64,000 nt of DNA, taken from NCBI RefSeq assembly GCF_001642575.1, contig NZ_LXNG01000002.1, forward strand, positions 89,081 to 153,080, read 5' to 3'. Under the pieces are notes generated by a model. The model was not told the DNA's origin, did not search any database, and worked only from the letters and a program-made list of their open reading frames with translations. The stretch comes from Xanthomonas floridensis. GTDB lineage: Bacteria > Pseudomonadota > Gammaproteobacteria > Xanthomonadales > Xanthomonadaceae. The position numbers and the translations under genes are program-made. Below are positions 56,879 through 64,000 of the stretch, piece after piece; position 1 is the first letter of the stretch; the number at the start of each line of letters is the position of its first letter.

Positions 56879-57271
56879 TCAAGCCCCTCTCCCGTCGGGA
56901 AAGGGGTCGGGGTGAGGGTACGGCGTGGCGATGGTGTTGCTGATCGCTTCGACCACCGCGTCCAGCGCAAGCAGTACATCGTTGTTCCAAAAGCGCAGCA
57001 CTGTCCAGCCTCTCGCATGCAGCCACTGCGTCCGTACCTGGTCGCTTGATTCTTCGTGCTGTGATCCATCCAGCTCGATGATCAGCGCTGCTTCGATGCA
57101 ACAAAAATCTGCGATGTAGGGCGGGATCGGATGTTGCCGTCGGAACTTGAAACCTTGTAGCTGGTTGCCACGCAGACACCGCCACAGTGTGCATTCAGCG
57201 TCAGTCATCTTATTGCGCAATGCGCGGGCTCGGGTAAGCGTCACGATGGGCAATGGCGGTTTGATTCTCAC
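56879..57271 (-). CDS. DUF559 (Vsr-like endonuclease fold) protein
   Basis: The 130-residue product has the DUF559 pattern: RALRNKMTDAECTLWRCLRG, the basic KFRRQHPIPPYIADFCC segment, the acidic LIIELDGSQHEE (nuclease-like ELDG-x-x-H) and GWTVLRFWNNDVL. These proteins share the very-short-patch-repair endonuclease fold and are found near repeats in xanthomonads; their function is unknown. The last ~12 codons (PHPDPFPDGRGA) lie in a REP-like sequence, and an inverted copy sits eight bases upstream of the start. Confidence 0.85.
   Translation of the reverse strand: MRIKPPLPIVTLTRARALRNKMTDAECTLWRCLRGNQLQGFKFRRQHPIPPYIADFCCIEAALIIELDGSQHEESSDQVRTQWLHARGWTVLRFWNNDVLLALDAVVEAISNTIATPYPHPDPFPDGRGA
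56884..56923. repeat. REP-like element, left flank of the DUF559 gene
   Basis: CCCCTCTCCCGTCGGGAAAG followed by GGGTCGGGGTGAGGGTACGG is the near-complement of the element at 57279-57318. It encodes the C-terminus of the DUF559 protein. Confidence 0.85.
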
Positions 57272-57278
57272 CGCTCCA

Positions 57279-57318
57279 CCGTACCCTCACCCCAACCCCT
57301 CTCCCACAGGGAGAGGGG
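57279..57318. repeat. REP-like element, right flank of the DUF559 gene
   Basis: CCGTACCCTCACCCCAACCC followed by CTCTCCCACAGGGAGAGGGG is the inverted counterpart of the left element, so the DUF559 gene sits between two inverted copies about 360 bp apart. Confidence 0.85.
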
Positions 57319-57435
57319 CTCTTGGTGCGTGCGTTTTTACTGGCCTGCCTTGTCAGACAACCACATCCCGATGGCGCGACCCTCGCACCTTCCTGCTGTA
57401 GCGAATCCCGAAAAACAAATCCCAAATTCCAGCCC

Positions 57436-58551
57436 TCAAAGCACCCCACGCTTCATCTGGTCGCGCTCAATGCTTTCGAACAGCGCCTGGAAATTGCCTT
57501 CGCCGAAGCCTTCATTGCCCTTGCGCTGGATGATCTCGAAGAAGATCGGGCCGATGCAGTTGGTGGTGAAGATCTGCAGCAACTTGCGCTGCTTGGTATC
57601 CGGATCGGCGTCGATCAGGATCTTGTTGCGACGCAGGCGTTCGACATCTTCGCCATGCTCGGGAATGCGCAGGTCCACGACGTCGAAATAGGTGTCCGGG
57701 GTATCCAGGAAGCTGACGCCGGCCGCGCGCATCTTTTCCACACTGGTGTAGATGTCGTCGGTGAAGCAGGCGATGTGCTGGATGCCTTCGCCCTGGTAGG
57801 CGTCCAGATACTCGTTGATCTGGCTCTTGGGGTCGGACGACTCGTTGAGCGGAATGCGCACGATGCCGTCCGGGGCGGTCATCGCCTTGGACACCAGCCC
57901 GGTCTTGGCGCCCTTGATGTCGAAGTAGCGGATCTCGCGGAAGTTGAACAGCCGCTCGTAGTAATCCGACCAGCGCTGCATGTTGCCGAAATACAGGTTG
58001 TGCGTAAGGTGGTCGATGAAGGTCAGCCCGAAGCCGGCCGGATGCTGGTCGGCACCTTCGATGGCCTCGTAGTCGGCGTCGTAGATGCTGCCCGCCTCGC
58101 CGTAGCGATCCACCAGATACAGCATGCAGTCGCCGATGCCCTTGACCACCGGGGCAGGCACTGCGCGGGTGTCGGGCTTGTTCTGCACTGCTTCGCCGCC
58201 ATTGCCCAGCACCGTCTGCAGCACGGTGTCGGCCGGGGTACGGAAGCGGATCGCAAACCCGCAGGCGCAGGGGCCGTGCGCGGCGGCAAAGTCGGCGGCG
58301 AACGAATCAGGGTCTTCGTTGAGCAGGAAATTGACCCCACCCTGGCGATAGACGGTAATGGCGCGGCGGCGGTGACGCAGCACCGCGCTGAAGCCCATCT
58401 GACGGAAATAGGCGTGCAATTGCGCGGCCTGGCCGGCGGGTGCGGCGAATTCGACGAATTCGAACCCGTCGATCCCCATCGGATTGTCGAAGGTGGTGAC
58501 CTGCATGCCCGGATCCGGGCGCTGTGCAGTGGTGTTCGGTTGTGCGCTCAT
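57436..58551 (-). CDS. hppD: 4-hydroxyphenylpyruvate dioxygenase
   Basis: HppD turns 4-hydroxyphenylpyruvate into homogentisate, the substrate of HmgA. The 371-residue protein has the two iron histidines in FIDHLTHNLYFGN and IQHIACFTDDI, and the iron glutamate in PIFFEIIQRKGNEGFGEGNF. The start MSAQPNTTAQRPDPG at 58551 is chosen over an upstream frame. It is divergent from a MarR regulator, which is the likely controller of the pathway. Confidence 0.96.
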   Translation of the reverse strand: MSAQPNTTAQRPDPGMQVTTFDNPMGIDGFEFVEFAAPAGQAAQLHAYFRQMGFSAVLRHRRRAITVYRQGGVNFLLNEDPDSFAADFAAAHGPCACGFAIRFRTPADTVLQTVLGNGGEAVQNKPDTRAVPAPVVKGIGDCMLYLVDRYGEAGSIYDADYEAIEGADQHPAGFGLTFIDHLTHNLYFGNMQRWSDYYERLFNFREIRYFDIKGAKTGLVSKAMTAPDGIVRIPLNESSDPKSQINEYLDAYQGEGIQHIACFTDDIYTSVEKMRAAGVSFLDTPDTYFDVVDLRIPEHGEDVERLRRNKILIDADPDTKQRKLLQIFTTNCIGPIFFEIIQRKGNEGFGEGNFQALFESIERDQMKRGVL

Positions 58552-58673
58552 CGTCGTTTCTCCACGCTGGGGTGTCCGCAGGGCTATGCGGAGTGGCAGA
58601 AGACCCGCGAGAATGCGCAGGCCACCCTCGGTTTGTAGTTGCAAATGAAACCAAAATCAAGACACAGCGCAAC
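58552..58673. promoter_or_regulatory. Divergent hppD/marR promoter region
   Basis: This 122-bp interval contains GGTTTGTAGTTGCAAATGAAACC near 58629-58651. It has matching outer arms (GGTTT/AAACC) around the palindrome TTGCAA, a plausible MarR-dimer operator read by eye. Confidence 0.5.
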
Positions 58674-59162
58674 ATGAGCGATCTCGACGCCCCCCAGCCG
58701 CCGCACCACCCTGTCCTGCTCAACCTGGAGCAGTTCCTGCCGTATCGCCTGAGCGTGCTGTCCAACCGGATCAGCAGCAACATCGCCAAGGTATACGGCG
58801 ACCGTTACGGCATGGCGATTCCCGAATGGCGGGTGATCACCATCCTGGCGCTGTATCCGGGCTCCTCGGCCAGCGAGGTCTCCGACCGCACGGCGATGGA
58901 CAAGGTGGCGGTCAGCCGCGCGGTGGCCCGGCTGCTGGAGCGCGGTTTCATCCGCCGCGAAACGCACGGCGACGACCGCCGCCGCTCGATGCTGGCGCTA
59001 TCGCCGGCCGGGCGCCAGGTCTATGAGACCGTCGCCCCGCTGGTCAACGAGATGGAACAACGGCTGATGTCGATCTTCAGCGCCGAAGAGCAGCAGTTAC
59101 TGGAACGCCTGATCGACCGCCTGGCCAAGGACGGGCTGCCGCGCATGGCCGACAAGGACTGA
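58674..59162 (+). CDS. MarR-family transcriptional regulator
   Basis: The 162-residue protein has a MarR winged helix: YRLSVLSNRISSNIAKVYGD, WRVITILALYPGSSASEVSD, the recognition region MDKVAVSRAVARLLERGF and the wing RRETHGDDRRRS. It starts at ATG 58674, divergent from hppD, so it probably represses or activates hppD in response to an aromatic intermediate, as HmgR and HpdR proteins do. Its last ~50 codons are the source of the decayed tandem copies that follow. Confidence 0.9.
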   Translation: MSDLDAPQPPHHPVLLNLEQFLPYRLSVLSNRISSNIAKVYGDRYGMAIPEWRVITILALYPGSSASEVSDRTAMDKVAVSRAVARLLERGFIRRETHGDDRRRSMLALSPAGRQVYETVAPLVNEMEQRLMSIFSAEEQQLLERLIDRLAKDGLPRMADKD

Positions 59163-59302
59163 CGGTAGGCGCTGCGCTCGCCCCCATCCGCCCTGCGGGC
59201 ACCTTCCCCCGCAAGCGGGGGAAGGAAGCACCTGGACCGAGGAAGGACGCGCGCCGGCCAACGCGCAACCAGCCACTCTCCCTTCTCCCGCGCGCGGGAC
59301 AG

Positions 59303-59470
59303 GCGCCAGGTCTACAAGACCGTCGCTCCGTTGAGACCGTCGCTCCATTGGTCAGCGAGATAGCACAACGGCTGATGTCGATCTTCGGTGCCGAAGAGCA
59401 GCAGTTACTGGAACACCTGATCGACCGCCTGACCAGGGACGGGCTGCCGCGCATGGCCGACAAGGACTGA
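59303..59470 (+). pseudogene. marR C-terminal fragment, second tandem copy
   Basis: The copy repeats the final regulator codons with an 18-bp internal duplication (GAGACCGTCGCTCC twice) and stops in frame, then continues to the parental stop context. It lacks the DNA-binding domain and any start. Confidence 0.85.
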
Positions 59471-59632
59471 CGGCAGGCGCTGCGCTCGCCCCCATCCGCC
59501 CTGCGGGCACCTTCCCCCGCAAGCGGGGGGAAGGAAGCTCTTGGACCGAGGAAGGAAGCACCTGGACCGGGGAAGGACGCGCGCCGGCCAACGCGCAACC
59601 AGCCACACTCCCTTCTCCCGCGCGCGGGACAG

Positions 59633-59800
59633 GCGCCAGGTCTACAAGACCGTCGCTCCGTTGAGACCGTCGCTCCATTGGTCAGCGAGATAGCACAACG
59701 GCTGATGTCGATCTTCAGTGCCGAAAAGCAGCAGTTGCTGGAACACCTGATCGACCGCCTGACCAGGGACGGGCTGCCGCGCATGGCCGACAAGGACTGA
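59633..59800 (+). pseudogene. marR C-terminal fragment, third tandem copy
   Basis: This copy is very similar to the second, including the 18-bp internal duplication, and has the same TAG in GAGATAGCAC where the parent has GAGATGGAAC. Shared mutations show that the third copy arose from the second or vice versa. Confidence 0.85.
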
Positions 59801-59961
59801 ATGCAGGCGCTGCGCTCGCCCCCATCCGCCCTGCGGGCACCTTCCCCCGCAAGCGGGGGAAGGAAGCACTTGGACCGAGGAAGGAAGCACCTGGACCGGG
59901 GAAGGACGCGCGCCGGCCAACGCGCAACCAGCCACTCTCCCTTCTCCCGCGCGCGGGAAAG

Positions 59962-60129
59962 GCGCCAGGTCTACGAGACCGTCGCTCCGATGAGACCGTC
60001 GCTCCATTGGTCAGCGAGATAGCACAACGGCTGATGTCGATCTTCGGTGCCGAAAAGCAGCAGTTGCTGAAACACATGATCGCTCGGCAGACCAGGGACG
60101 GGCTGCCGCACATGGCCGACAAGGACTGA
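59962..60129 (+). pseudogene. marR C-terminal fragment, fourth tandem copy
   Basis: The last and most diverged copy (ATGATCGCTCGGCAGACC where the parent has CTGATCGACCGCCTGGCC) shares the TAG and internal duplication of copies two and three. It is followed by the final palindrome and then unique sequence. Confidence 0.83.
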
Positions 60130-60389
60130 CGGCAGGCGCTGCGCTCGCCCCCATCCGCCCTGCGGGCACCTTCCCCCGCAAGCGGGGGAAGGAAGCATTT
60201 GGACCGGGGAAGGAAGCACCTGGACCGGGGAAGGACGCGTGCCGGCCAACGCGCAACCAGCCACTCTCCCTTCTCCCGCGCGCGGGAGAAGGTGGCGCAA
60301 CGCGCCGGATGAGGGCCGCTCCCCGGCGAATCCTCGCAGACACTGGCCGGCCACGCGCTTCCGCACACAGGCCGCACCGCGGAACTCGC

Positions 60390-60980
60390 TCAGGCCTGCG
60401 GCGGTGCCCACTGCTTCAGGAAATCAAACAGCTTCTTGCGGTCGAAGCCTTCGCCCTTGCGCAGCTCCGGGCCGGCCTGGGTGGTCAGCAGCTTGCCGTC
60501 GTTGTCCAGCACCAGCAGCGAGGGATACTCGTTGAGCTGGGCGAACTGCGACAGGAACGCGGCGTTTTCGTTAGCCGCATCGCGATTGACCTTGACCACC
60601 ACGAAGTTCGCGTCGCGGAAGCTGCGCAGCTCGGCGTCGCCGCCCATCAGCTCGTCCAGCGCCTTGCACGGTTCGCAGGCGGCATTGCCCACATTGAGCA
60701 CGATGCGCTTGCCACCGCGCTTGGCCTCGACCTTGGCCGTTTCCAGGTCGGCAGCCGGATCCCGCGACGGGTCGTACTGCGCGTTCAGCGCGGCGGCGGC
60801 GGCGATGTCGGCCGCAGTGGGCGTGTTGCCCGAGGACACCGGCTGGCTGGGGTCGGCACTGGGTGGCTTCTGCATCGACGTATCCAGCGGCCGTGGCGCC
60901 TCCTGTTGCTCGGCGTGTTGCCCGCAGGCGCTCAACAGGCCGGCCAGCAACAGGCCACAGACAATGGGTTTGATCGGCAT
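60390..60980 (-). CDS. Thioredoxin-like lipoprotein
   Basis: The 196-residue protein has a lipoprotein signal (MPIKPIVCGLLLAGLLSACG), an acidic/proline linker (~20-75) and a thioredoxin fold with the redox motif in NAACEPCKALDEL. The cis-proline region reads LNEYPSLLVLDNDGK. Periplasmic thioredoxin-like proteins of this type reduce or isomerise disulfides or serve cytochrome maturation; the client is unknown. It is the second gene of a probable two-gene unit with the POT transporter 11 bases upstream. Confidence 0.88.
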   Translation of the reverse strand: MPIKPIVCGLLLAGLLSACGQHAEQQEAPRPLDTSMQKPPSADPSQPVSSGNTPTAADIAAAAALNAQYDPSRDPAADLETAKVEAKRGGKRIVLNVGNAACEPCKALDELMGGDAELRSFRDANFVVVKVNRDAANENAAFLSQFAQLNEYPSLLVLDNDGKLLTTQAGPELRKGEGFDRKKLFDFLKQWAPPQA

Positions 60981-60991
60981 CGCTTTTCTCC

Positions 60992-62512
60992 TCACTTCAC
61001 ACCATGCATCAGTTTGTTGATCAGCGGCGCGATCAGGAACAGCAGCGCGCCGGCGCCCACCAAGGCCCAGAACCCGAAGGTATACCCGCCCAGCGCCGAG
61101 GACACGCTCATGCCTTCGTTCCCGCTGACATGGCCGGCAAAGATCCCCGACAGGTTGTTGCCGATGCCGGTGGACAAAAACCAGCCGCCCATGCCGAACC
61201 CGACCAGGCGCACCGGGGCCAGCTTGGTCACCATCGACAGGCCGATCGGCGACAGGCAGAGCTCGCCCACCGACTGGATGACGTACACCATGAACAAGGT
61301 CCAGAACGGGATCTTGCCGGCATCGTTGACCAGGCTGGACAGCGCAAACATCAGCAGCAGGAACGCCAGGCCGTTGAACAGCAGCCCCAGGCCGAACTTG
61401 CGCGGAATCGACGGATTGAAGCGGCCGGACTTGACCCAGATCCAGGCGATGATTGGGGCCAGCGCGATGATGGCGATCGAGTTGACCGACTGGAACCACG
61501 CGGTCGGGAAGGTCCAGCTGCCGAAATTACGGTTGACGATATTGTCGGCCAGGAAGGTGAACGAGCTGCCGGCCTGTTCGAAGAACATCCAGAACAGCAC
61601 GTTGAAGGCGAAGATGATCAGCATCGCGATCACCTTGTCGCGCTGCACCTTGCCTTCGCGGATGCCCTCCACCAACAGCATCACCGACAGGCCGATGAAC
61701 AGCGCCGTCAGCACGATCTGCAACACGTCTGCGCCCACCGCGAGCAGGAAGTACACGCCCGGAATCGCCAGCAGGCAGCCCACCAGCACCATCAGCACGC
61801 GGCCCAGGCCCTGCGCACCCGGCGCCGGTGCGCCGATACCCTTGAGCTGGACGCGGCCGAACCAGAACCACACCAGGCTGATCAGCATGCCCACGCCGGA
61901 AGCCATGAACACCATCTTGTAGGACGGCATGGCTTCGGTACCGAAGACCTTTTCGGCCAGCAACTGGGTTAGCACCGGCGAGATCATCGCGCCCAGGTTG
62001 ATGCCCATGTAGAAGATGGTGAAGCCGCTGTCGCGGCGTGGATCGGCGACCGAATACAGCTTGCCCACCATGGTGGAGATGTTCGGCTTGAACAGCCCGT
62101 TGCCGACCACCACGGTGGCCAGGCCGATCTCGAACATGGTGTGGTCGGGGATGGCGATCAGGAACAGACCGGTCGCCATGACGGCCGCGCCGACCAGGAT
62201 CGAGCGCTGGTAGCCGAGCACGCGATCGGCCACATAACCGCCGAAGATCGCCGCCGCGTACACCAGCGCCAGGTACGCGCCATAGGTACGCCCCGCCGGC
62301 GCCTGCCCGGTGGCGTCGCCGCCGAAGAATTGCGCCACGATGTACAGCACCAGCGCCCAACGAATGCCGTAGAACGCGAAGCGTTCCCAGAATTCGGTCA
62401 TGAACAGCAACCACAGGGGCCGCGGATGGCCCAGCAGCGTGGGGAACTCGGGAGGCGCAGGCGGCTGCGGCGGTTTGGAGGCGGATGTCGGCGCGGCAGC
62501 GTCAACGCTCAT
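60992..62512 (-). CDS. POT-family proton-dependent peptide transporter
   Basis: The 506-residue protein has about fourteen helices and the POT signature in LLFMTEFWERFAFYGIRWAL (ExxERFxYY-like) and GGYVADRVLGYQRS. The block IPDHTMFEIGLATVVVGNGL and FKPNISTMVGKLY follows, as in di/tripeptide permeases. It imports short peptides with protons across the inner membrane. The start is the ATG at 62512. It probably shares a transcript with the thioredoxin-like lipoprotein downstream. Confidence 0.92.
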   Translation of the reverse strand: MSVDAAAPTSASKPPQPPAPPEFPTLLGHPRPLWLLFMTEFWERFAFYGIRWALVLYIVAQFFGGDATGQAPAGRTYGAYLALVYAAAIFGGYVADRVLGYQRSILVGAAVMATGLFLIAIPDHTMFEIGLATVVVGNGLFKPNISTMVGKLYSVADPRRDSGFTIFYMGINLGAMISPVLTQLLAEKVFGTEAMPSYKMVFMASGVGMLISLVWFWFGRVQLKGIGAPAPGAQGLGRVLMVLVGCLLAIPGVYFLLAVGADVLQIVLTALFIGLSVMLLVEGIREGKVQRDKVIAMLIIFAFNVLFWMFFEQAGSSFTFLADNIVNRNFGSWTFPTAWFQSVNSIAIIALAPIIAWIWVKSGRFNPSIPRKFGLGLLFNGLAFLLLMFALSSLVNDAGKIPFWTLFMVYVIQSVGELCLSPIGLSMVTKLAPVRLVGFGMGGWFLSTGIGNNLSGIFAGHVSGNEGMSVSSALGGYTFGFWALVGAGALLFLIAPLINKLMHGVK

Positions 62513-62986
62513 AGGGGTCCCTTGCGTATTCAGTAATGGCTGGGGCACCAGGGCGAACCCCGGGGCGACGCGCGAGGATCACTTAGACGTCATGTACGCG
62601 TCAAATTCGCCGGAGTCGACGTCCTGATGACGGGAGACGGGACGAACCTCTGTACCGCCTCCTTTCTCCGTCGGGACATTGTCGTCCTTTATGGAGGAGA
62701 AGGGCCCGAAGGGCGGATGAGGGTGCGAAGTCGCCGGGCGGTGCCGATCGCCCTCTTCCGGCATTGGCGCGGTGGCGGGTCCCGGGAATAACGCCGTCCC
62801 CTCACCCCAACCCCTCGCCCGCAGGGAGACGGGCTTGAGCGCACGGCGGCGCCGGGGCGATGCAGTTCCTTGCGGTGTTCGCTCCCTGCAGTGCCTGCGT
62901 CTTGCGTTCCTGATGTCTTGTTCTTTGCTGGTGTCGCCTGACCAAGCTACCTGCCCGGCCAGTCCAGCCCAGCTTCTTTGCGTTGC
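62513..62986. other. REP-rich intergenic interval
   Basis: The 474-bp gap holds a REP-like element with GGGCCCGAAGGGCGGATGAG at about 62698-62722 and another at 62796-62836. No gene is supported. Confidence 0.5.
62796..62836. repeat. REP-like palindrome
   Basis: CCCCTCACCCCAACCCCTCG followed by CCCGCAGGGAGACGGGCTT matches the family at 57279 and 35082. Confidence 0.75.
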
Positions 62987-63883
62987 TCAGCTATCCGCCG
63001 TACCGGCATTGTCCTGGGATGGACGATTTTCCACGCCCACCGACGTGCGCACGTCGAACAGTTCCGGGAAGAAGGTCAGTGCCAGTGCCTGCTGCAGGAA
63101 GCCCACGCCGCTGGAGCCGCCGGTGCCGCGCTTGAAGCCGATCACCCGCATCACCGTGCGCATGTGGCGGAAGCGCCAGAGCTGGAACTGGGTTTCCACA
63201 TCCACCAGGTCCTCGCATAGCGAATATTCGCGCCAGTAGCGGTCGGTGTTTTCGTAGATACGTTCGAACACCGGCCGCAAGCTGTCGTCGGCCACATGCG
63301 CGGCGGTCCAGTCGCGCGCCTGGTAGTGCTGCGGAATTGCATGCCCGAAGCGCGCCAGGTAGCGCAGGAATTCCTCGTACAGGCTGGGCGCTTCCAGCAC
63401 CTCGCGCAGCCGCGCCTGGCCCTGCGGATCGTAGGCAAACACCTGCAGCATCTGCGGGTTCTTGTTGCCGAGCAGGAACTCGATGTAGCGGTACTGCAGC
63501 GACTGGAACCCCGACGAGGGGCCGAGCACGTCGCGAAAGCCCATGTATTCACTGGGTGTGAGCGTCTCCAGCACCGACCACTGCTCGGTGAGCTGACGCA
63601 GCACCTGCTTGCTGCGCGCCAGCACCTTGCGGCACTGCCAGACTTCATCGCGCTGTAGATGCACGATCGCCGCGCGCAACTCGTGCGCCAGCAGCTTCAA
63701 CCACAGCTCCGACGTCTGGTGCTGGATGATGAACAGCATCTCGTCGTGATGCGCCGGCTCGGACAACGGCTGCTGCGCCGACAGCAGCTGGTCCAGCCGC
63801 AGATATCCGCCGTAGGTCAGCCGCCCCTGCAGATCGGTGTGGATGCCGGGTTCCAGGTCACGCAGGTTCTTGTCGACGGGCAT
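62987..63883 (-). CDS. kynA: Tryptophan 2,3-dioxygenase
   Basis: KynA is a haem dioxygenase that opens the indole ring of tryptophan to N-formylkynurenine. The 298-residue protein has the family length and the conserved blocks [40 protein letters not shown] (distal-side histidine) and [20 protein letters not shown], the axial-histidine region being around WRFRHMRTV. The start is [13 protein letters not shown] at 63883. It removes excess tryptophan, the opposite function to the trp cluster at 27-35 kb. Confidence 0.96.
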   Translation of the reverse strand: MPVDKNLRDLEPGIHTDLQGRLTYGGYLRLDQLLSAQQPLSEPAHHDEMLFIIQHQTSELWLKLLAHELRAAIVHLQRDEVWQCRKVLARSKQVLRQLTEQWSVLETLTPSEYMGFRDVLGPSSGFQSLQYRYIEFLLGNKNPQMLQVFAYDPQGQARLREVLEAPSLYEEFLRYLARFGHAIPQHYQARDWTAAHVADDSLRPVFERIYENTDRYWREYSLCEDLVDVETQFQLWRFRHMRTVMRVIGFKRGTGGSSGVGFLQQALALTFFPELFDVRTSVGVENRPSQDNAGTADS

Positions 63884-63944
63884 GGCGGGTGCAGATGGAT
63901 CAGGCCGGCCAGGGTAGCGCGCTGGCGGCAGCTTGGCAGCCGCT

Positions 63945-63996
63945 GGGGAATGGGGAATGGGGAATCGGGAATGGGGAATGGGGAATGGGGAATGGC
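63945..63996. repeat. Heptamer tandem run (GGGAATG/GGGAATC)
   Basis: About seven units of GGGAATG with one GGGAATC run to the end of the window. They match the run at 24203. Confidence 0.88.
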
Positions 63997-64000
63997 GGGA

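Larger units (their letters stand above)
59012..60290 (+). repeat. Four-unit tandem array of the marR 3' end plus REP-like palindromes
   Basis: Units begin GCGCCAGGTCTA at 59012 (the real gene), 59303, 59633 and 59962, with spacings of 291, 330 and 329 bp. Each contains ~50 regulator codons to the stop (GCCGACAAGGACTGA), the palindrome block CCCCCATCCGCCCTGCGGGC and CCTTCCCCCGCAAGCGGGGG, a variable spacer repeated once or twice (GAAGGAAGCACCTGGACCG), and ACTCTCCCTTCTCCCGCGCG. Confidence 0.93.

Overview
The window is GC-rich chromosomal DNA from a gammaproteobacterium of the Xanthomonadaceae, almost certainly a Xanthomonas species. The evidence is a Clp-type CAP homologue, a type IV secretion effector remnant carrying an XVIPCD tail, a neutral metalloprotease of the M4 family next to it, (GGGAATC)n/(GGGAATG)n heptamer runs, and many REP-like palindromes built on the theme 'CTCACCCCAACCCCTCTCCC' or 'CCCCCATCCGCCCTGCGGGC'. 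Species assignment is inference from gene content; no database was consulted.

Layout. 1-1.6 kb: 3' part of purD followed by two decayed tandem copies of its own 3' end. 1.8-12.2 kb: FUSC-type membrane protein, divergent MFS transporter/LysR pair, a fused LplT-like/acyltransferase protein, a CD225-like/DUF2752 membrane pair preceded by a 255-bp tandem duplication, an AmpE-like protein and nudC. 12.5-19.2 kb: erpA, bactofilin plus coiled-coil membrane protein, a DUF4126 protein, and a signalling pair (receiver plus degenerate GGDEF/EAL protein, and a hybrid histidine kinase). 20-27 kb: iron storage (bfr, bfd), rppH, tRNA-Met and tRNA-Gln, rpsI/rplM, coq7, sugE with a guanidine-II riboswitch, speD and clp. 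27-35 kb: a minus-strand tryptophan cluster (trpE, aldolase, SIMPL protein, trpG, flavin reductase, trpD, trpC, HAD phosphatase). 35-40.5 kb: lipid kinase, GNAT, rpe, an outer-membrane barrel, a J-domain protein and purC. 40.7-46.6 kb: accessory secretion-related region with three exported/lipoprotein genes, the broken XVIPCD effector, the M4 protease and an Mpo1-like protein. 46.8-55.5 kb: an epimerase-like protein, a complete Mrp Na+/H+ antiporter operon (A/B fused, C, D, E, F, G), and two unknowns. 55.5-64 kb: aromatic amino-acid catabolism (hmgA, hppD with a divergent MarR regulator, kynA), a small DUF559 module between inverted REP copies, a four-copy array of the marR 3' end, a thioredoxin-like lipoprotein and a POT peptide transporter.

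The most unusual theme is structural. Two unrelated genes (purD and the marR gene) each have their 3' end plus a downstream REP-like palindrome amplified as a tandem array with a unit of about 0.3 kb. A third tandem duplication (255 bp) precedes the CD225-like gene. The most interesting protein system is the XVIPCD effector remnant (M23-like fragment, peptidoglycan-binding domain, XVIPCD) with two upstream lipoprotein genes that look like candidate immunity proteins. The sugE leader has two hairpins with ACGG loops overlapping an intrinsic terminator, a readable guanidine-II switch.
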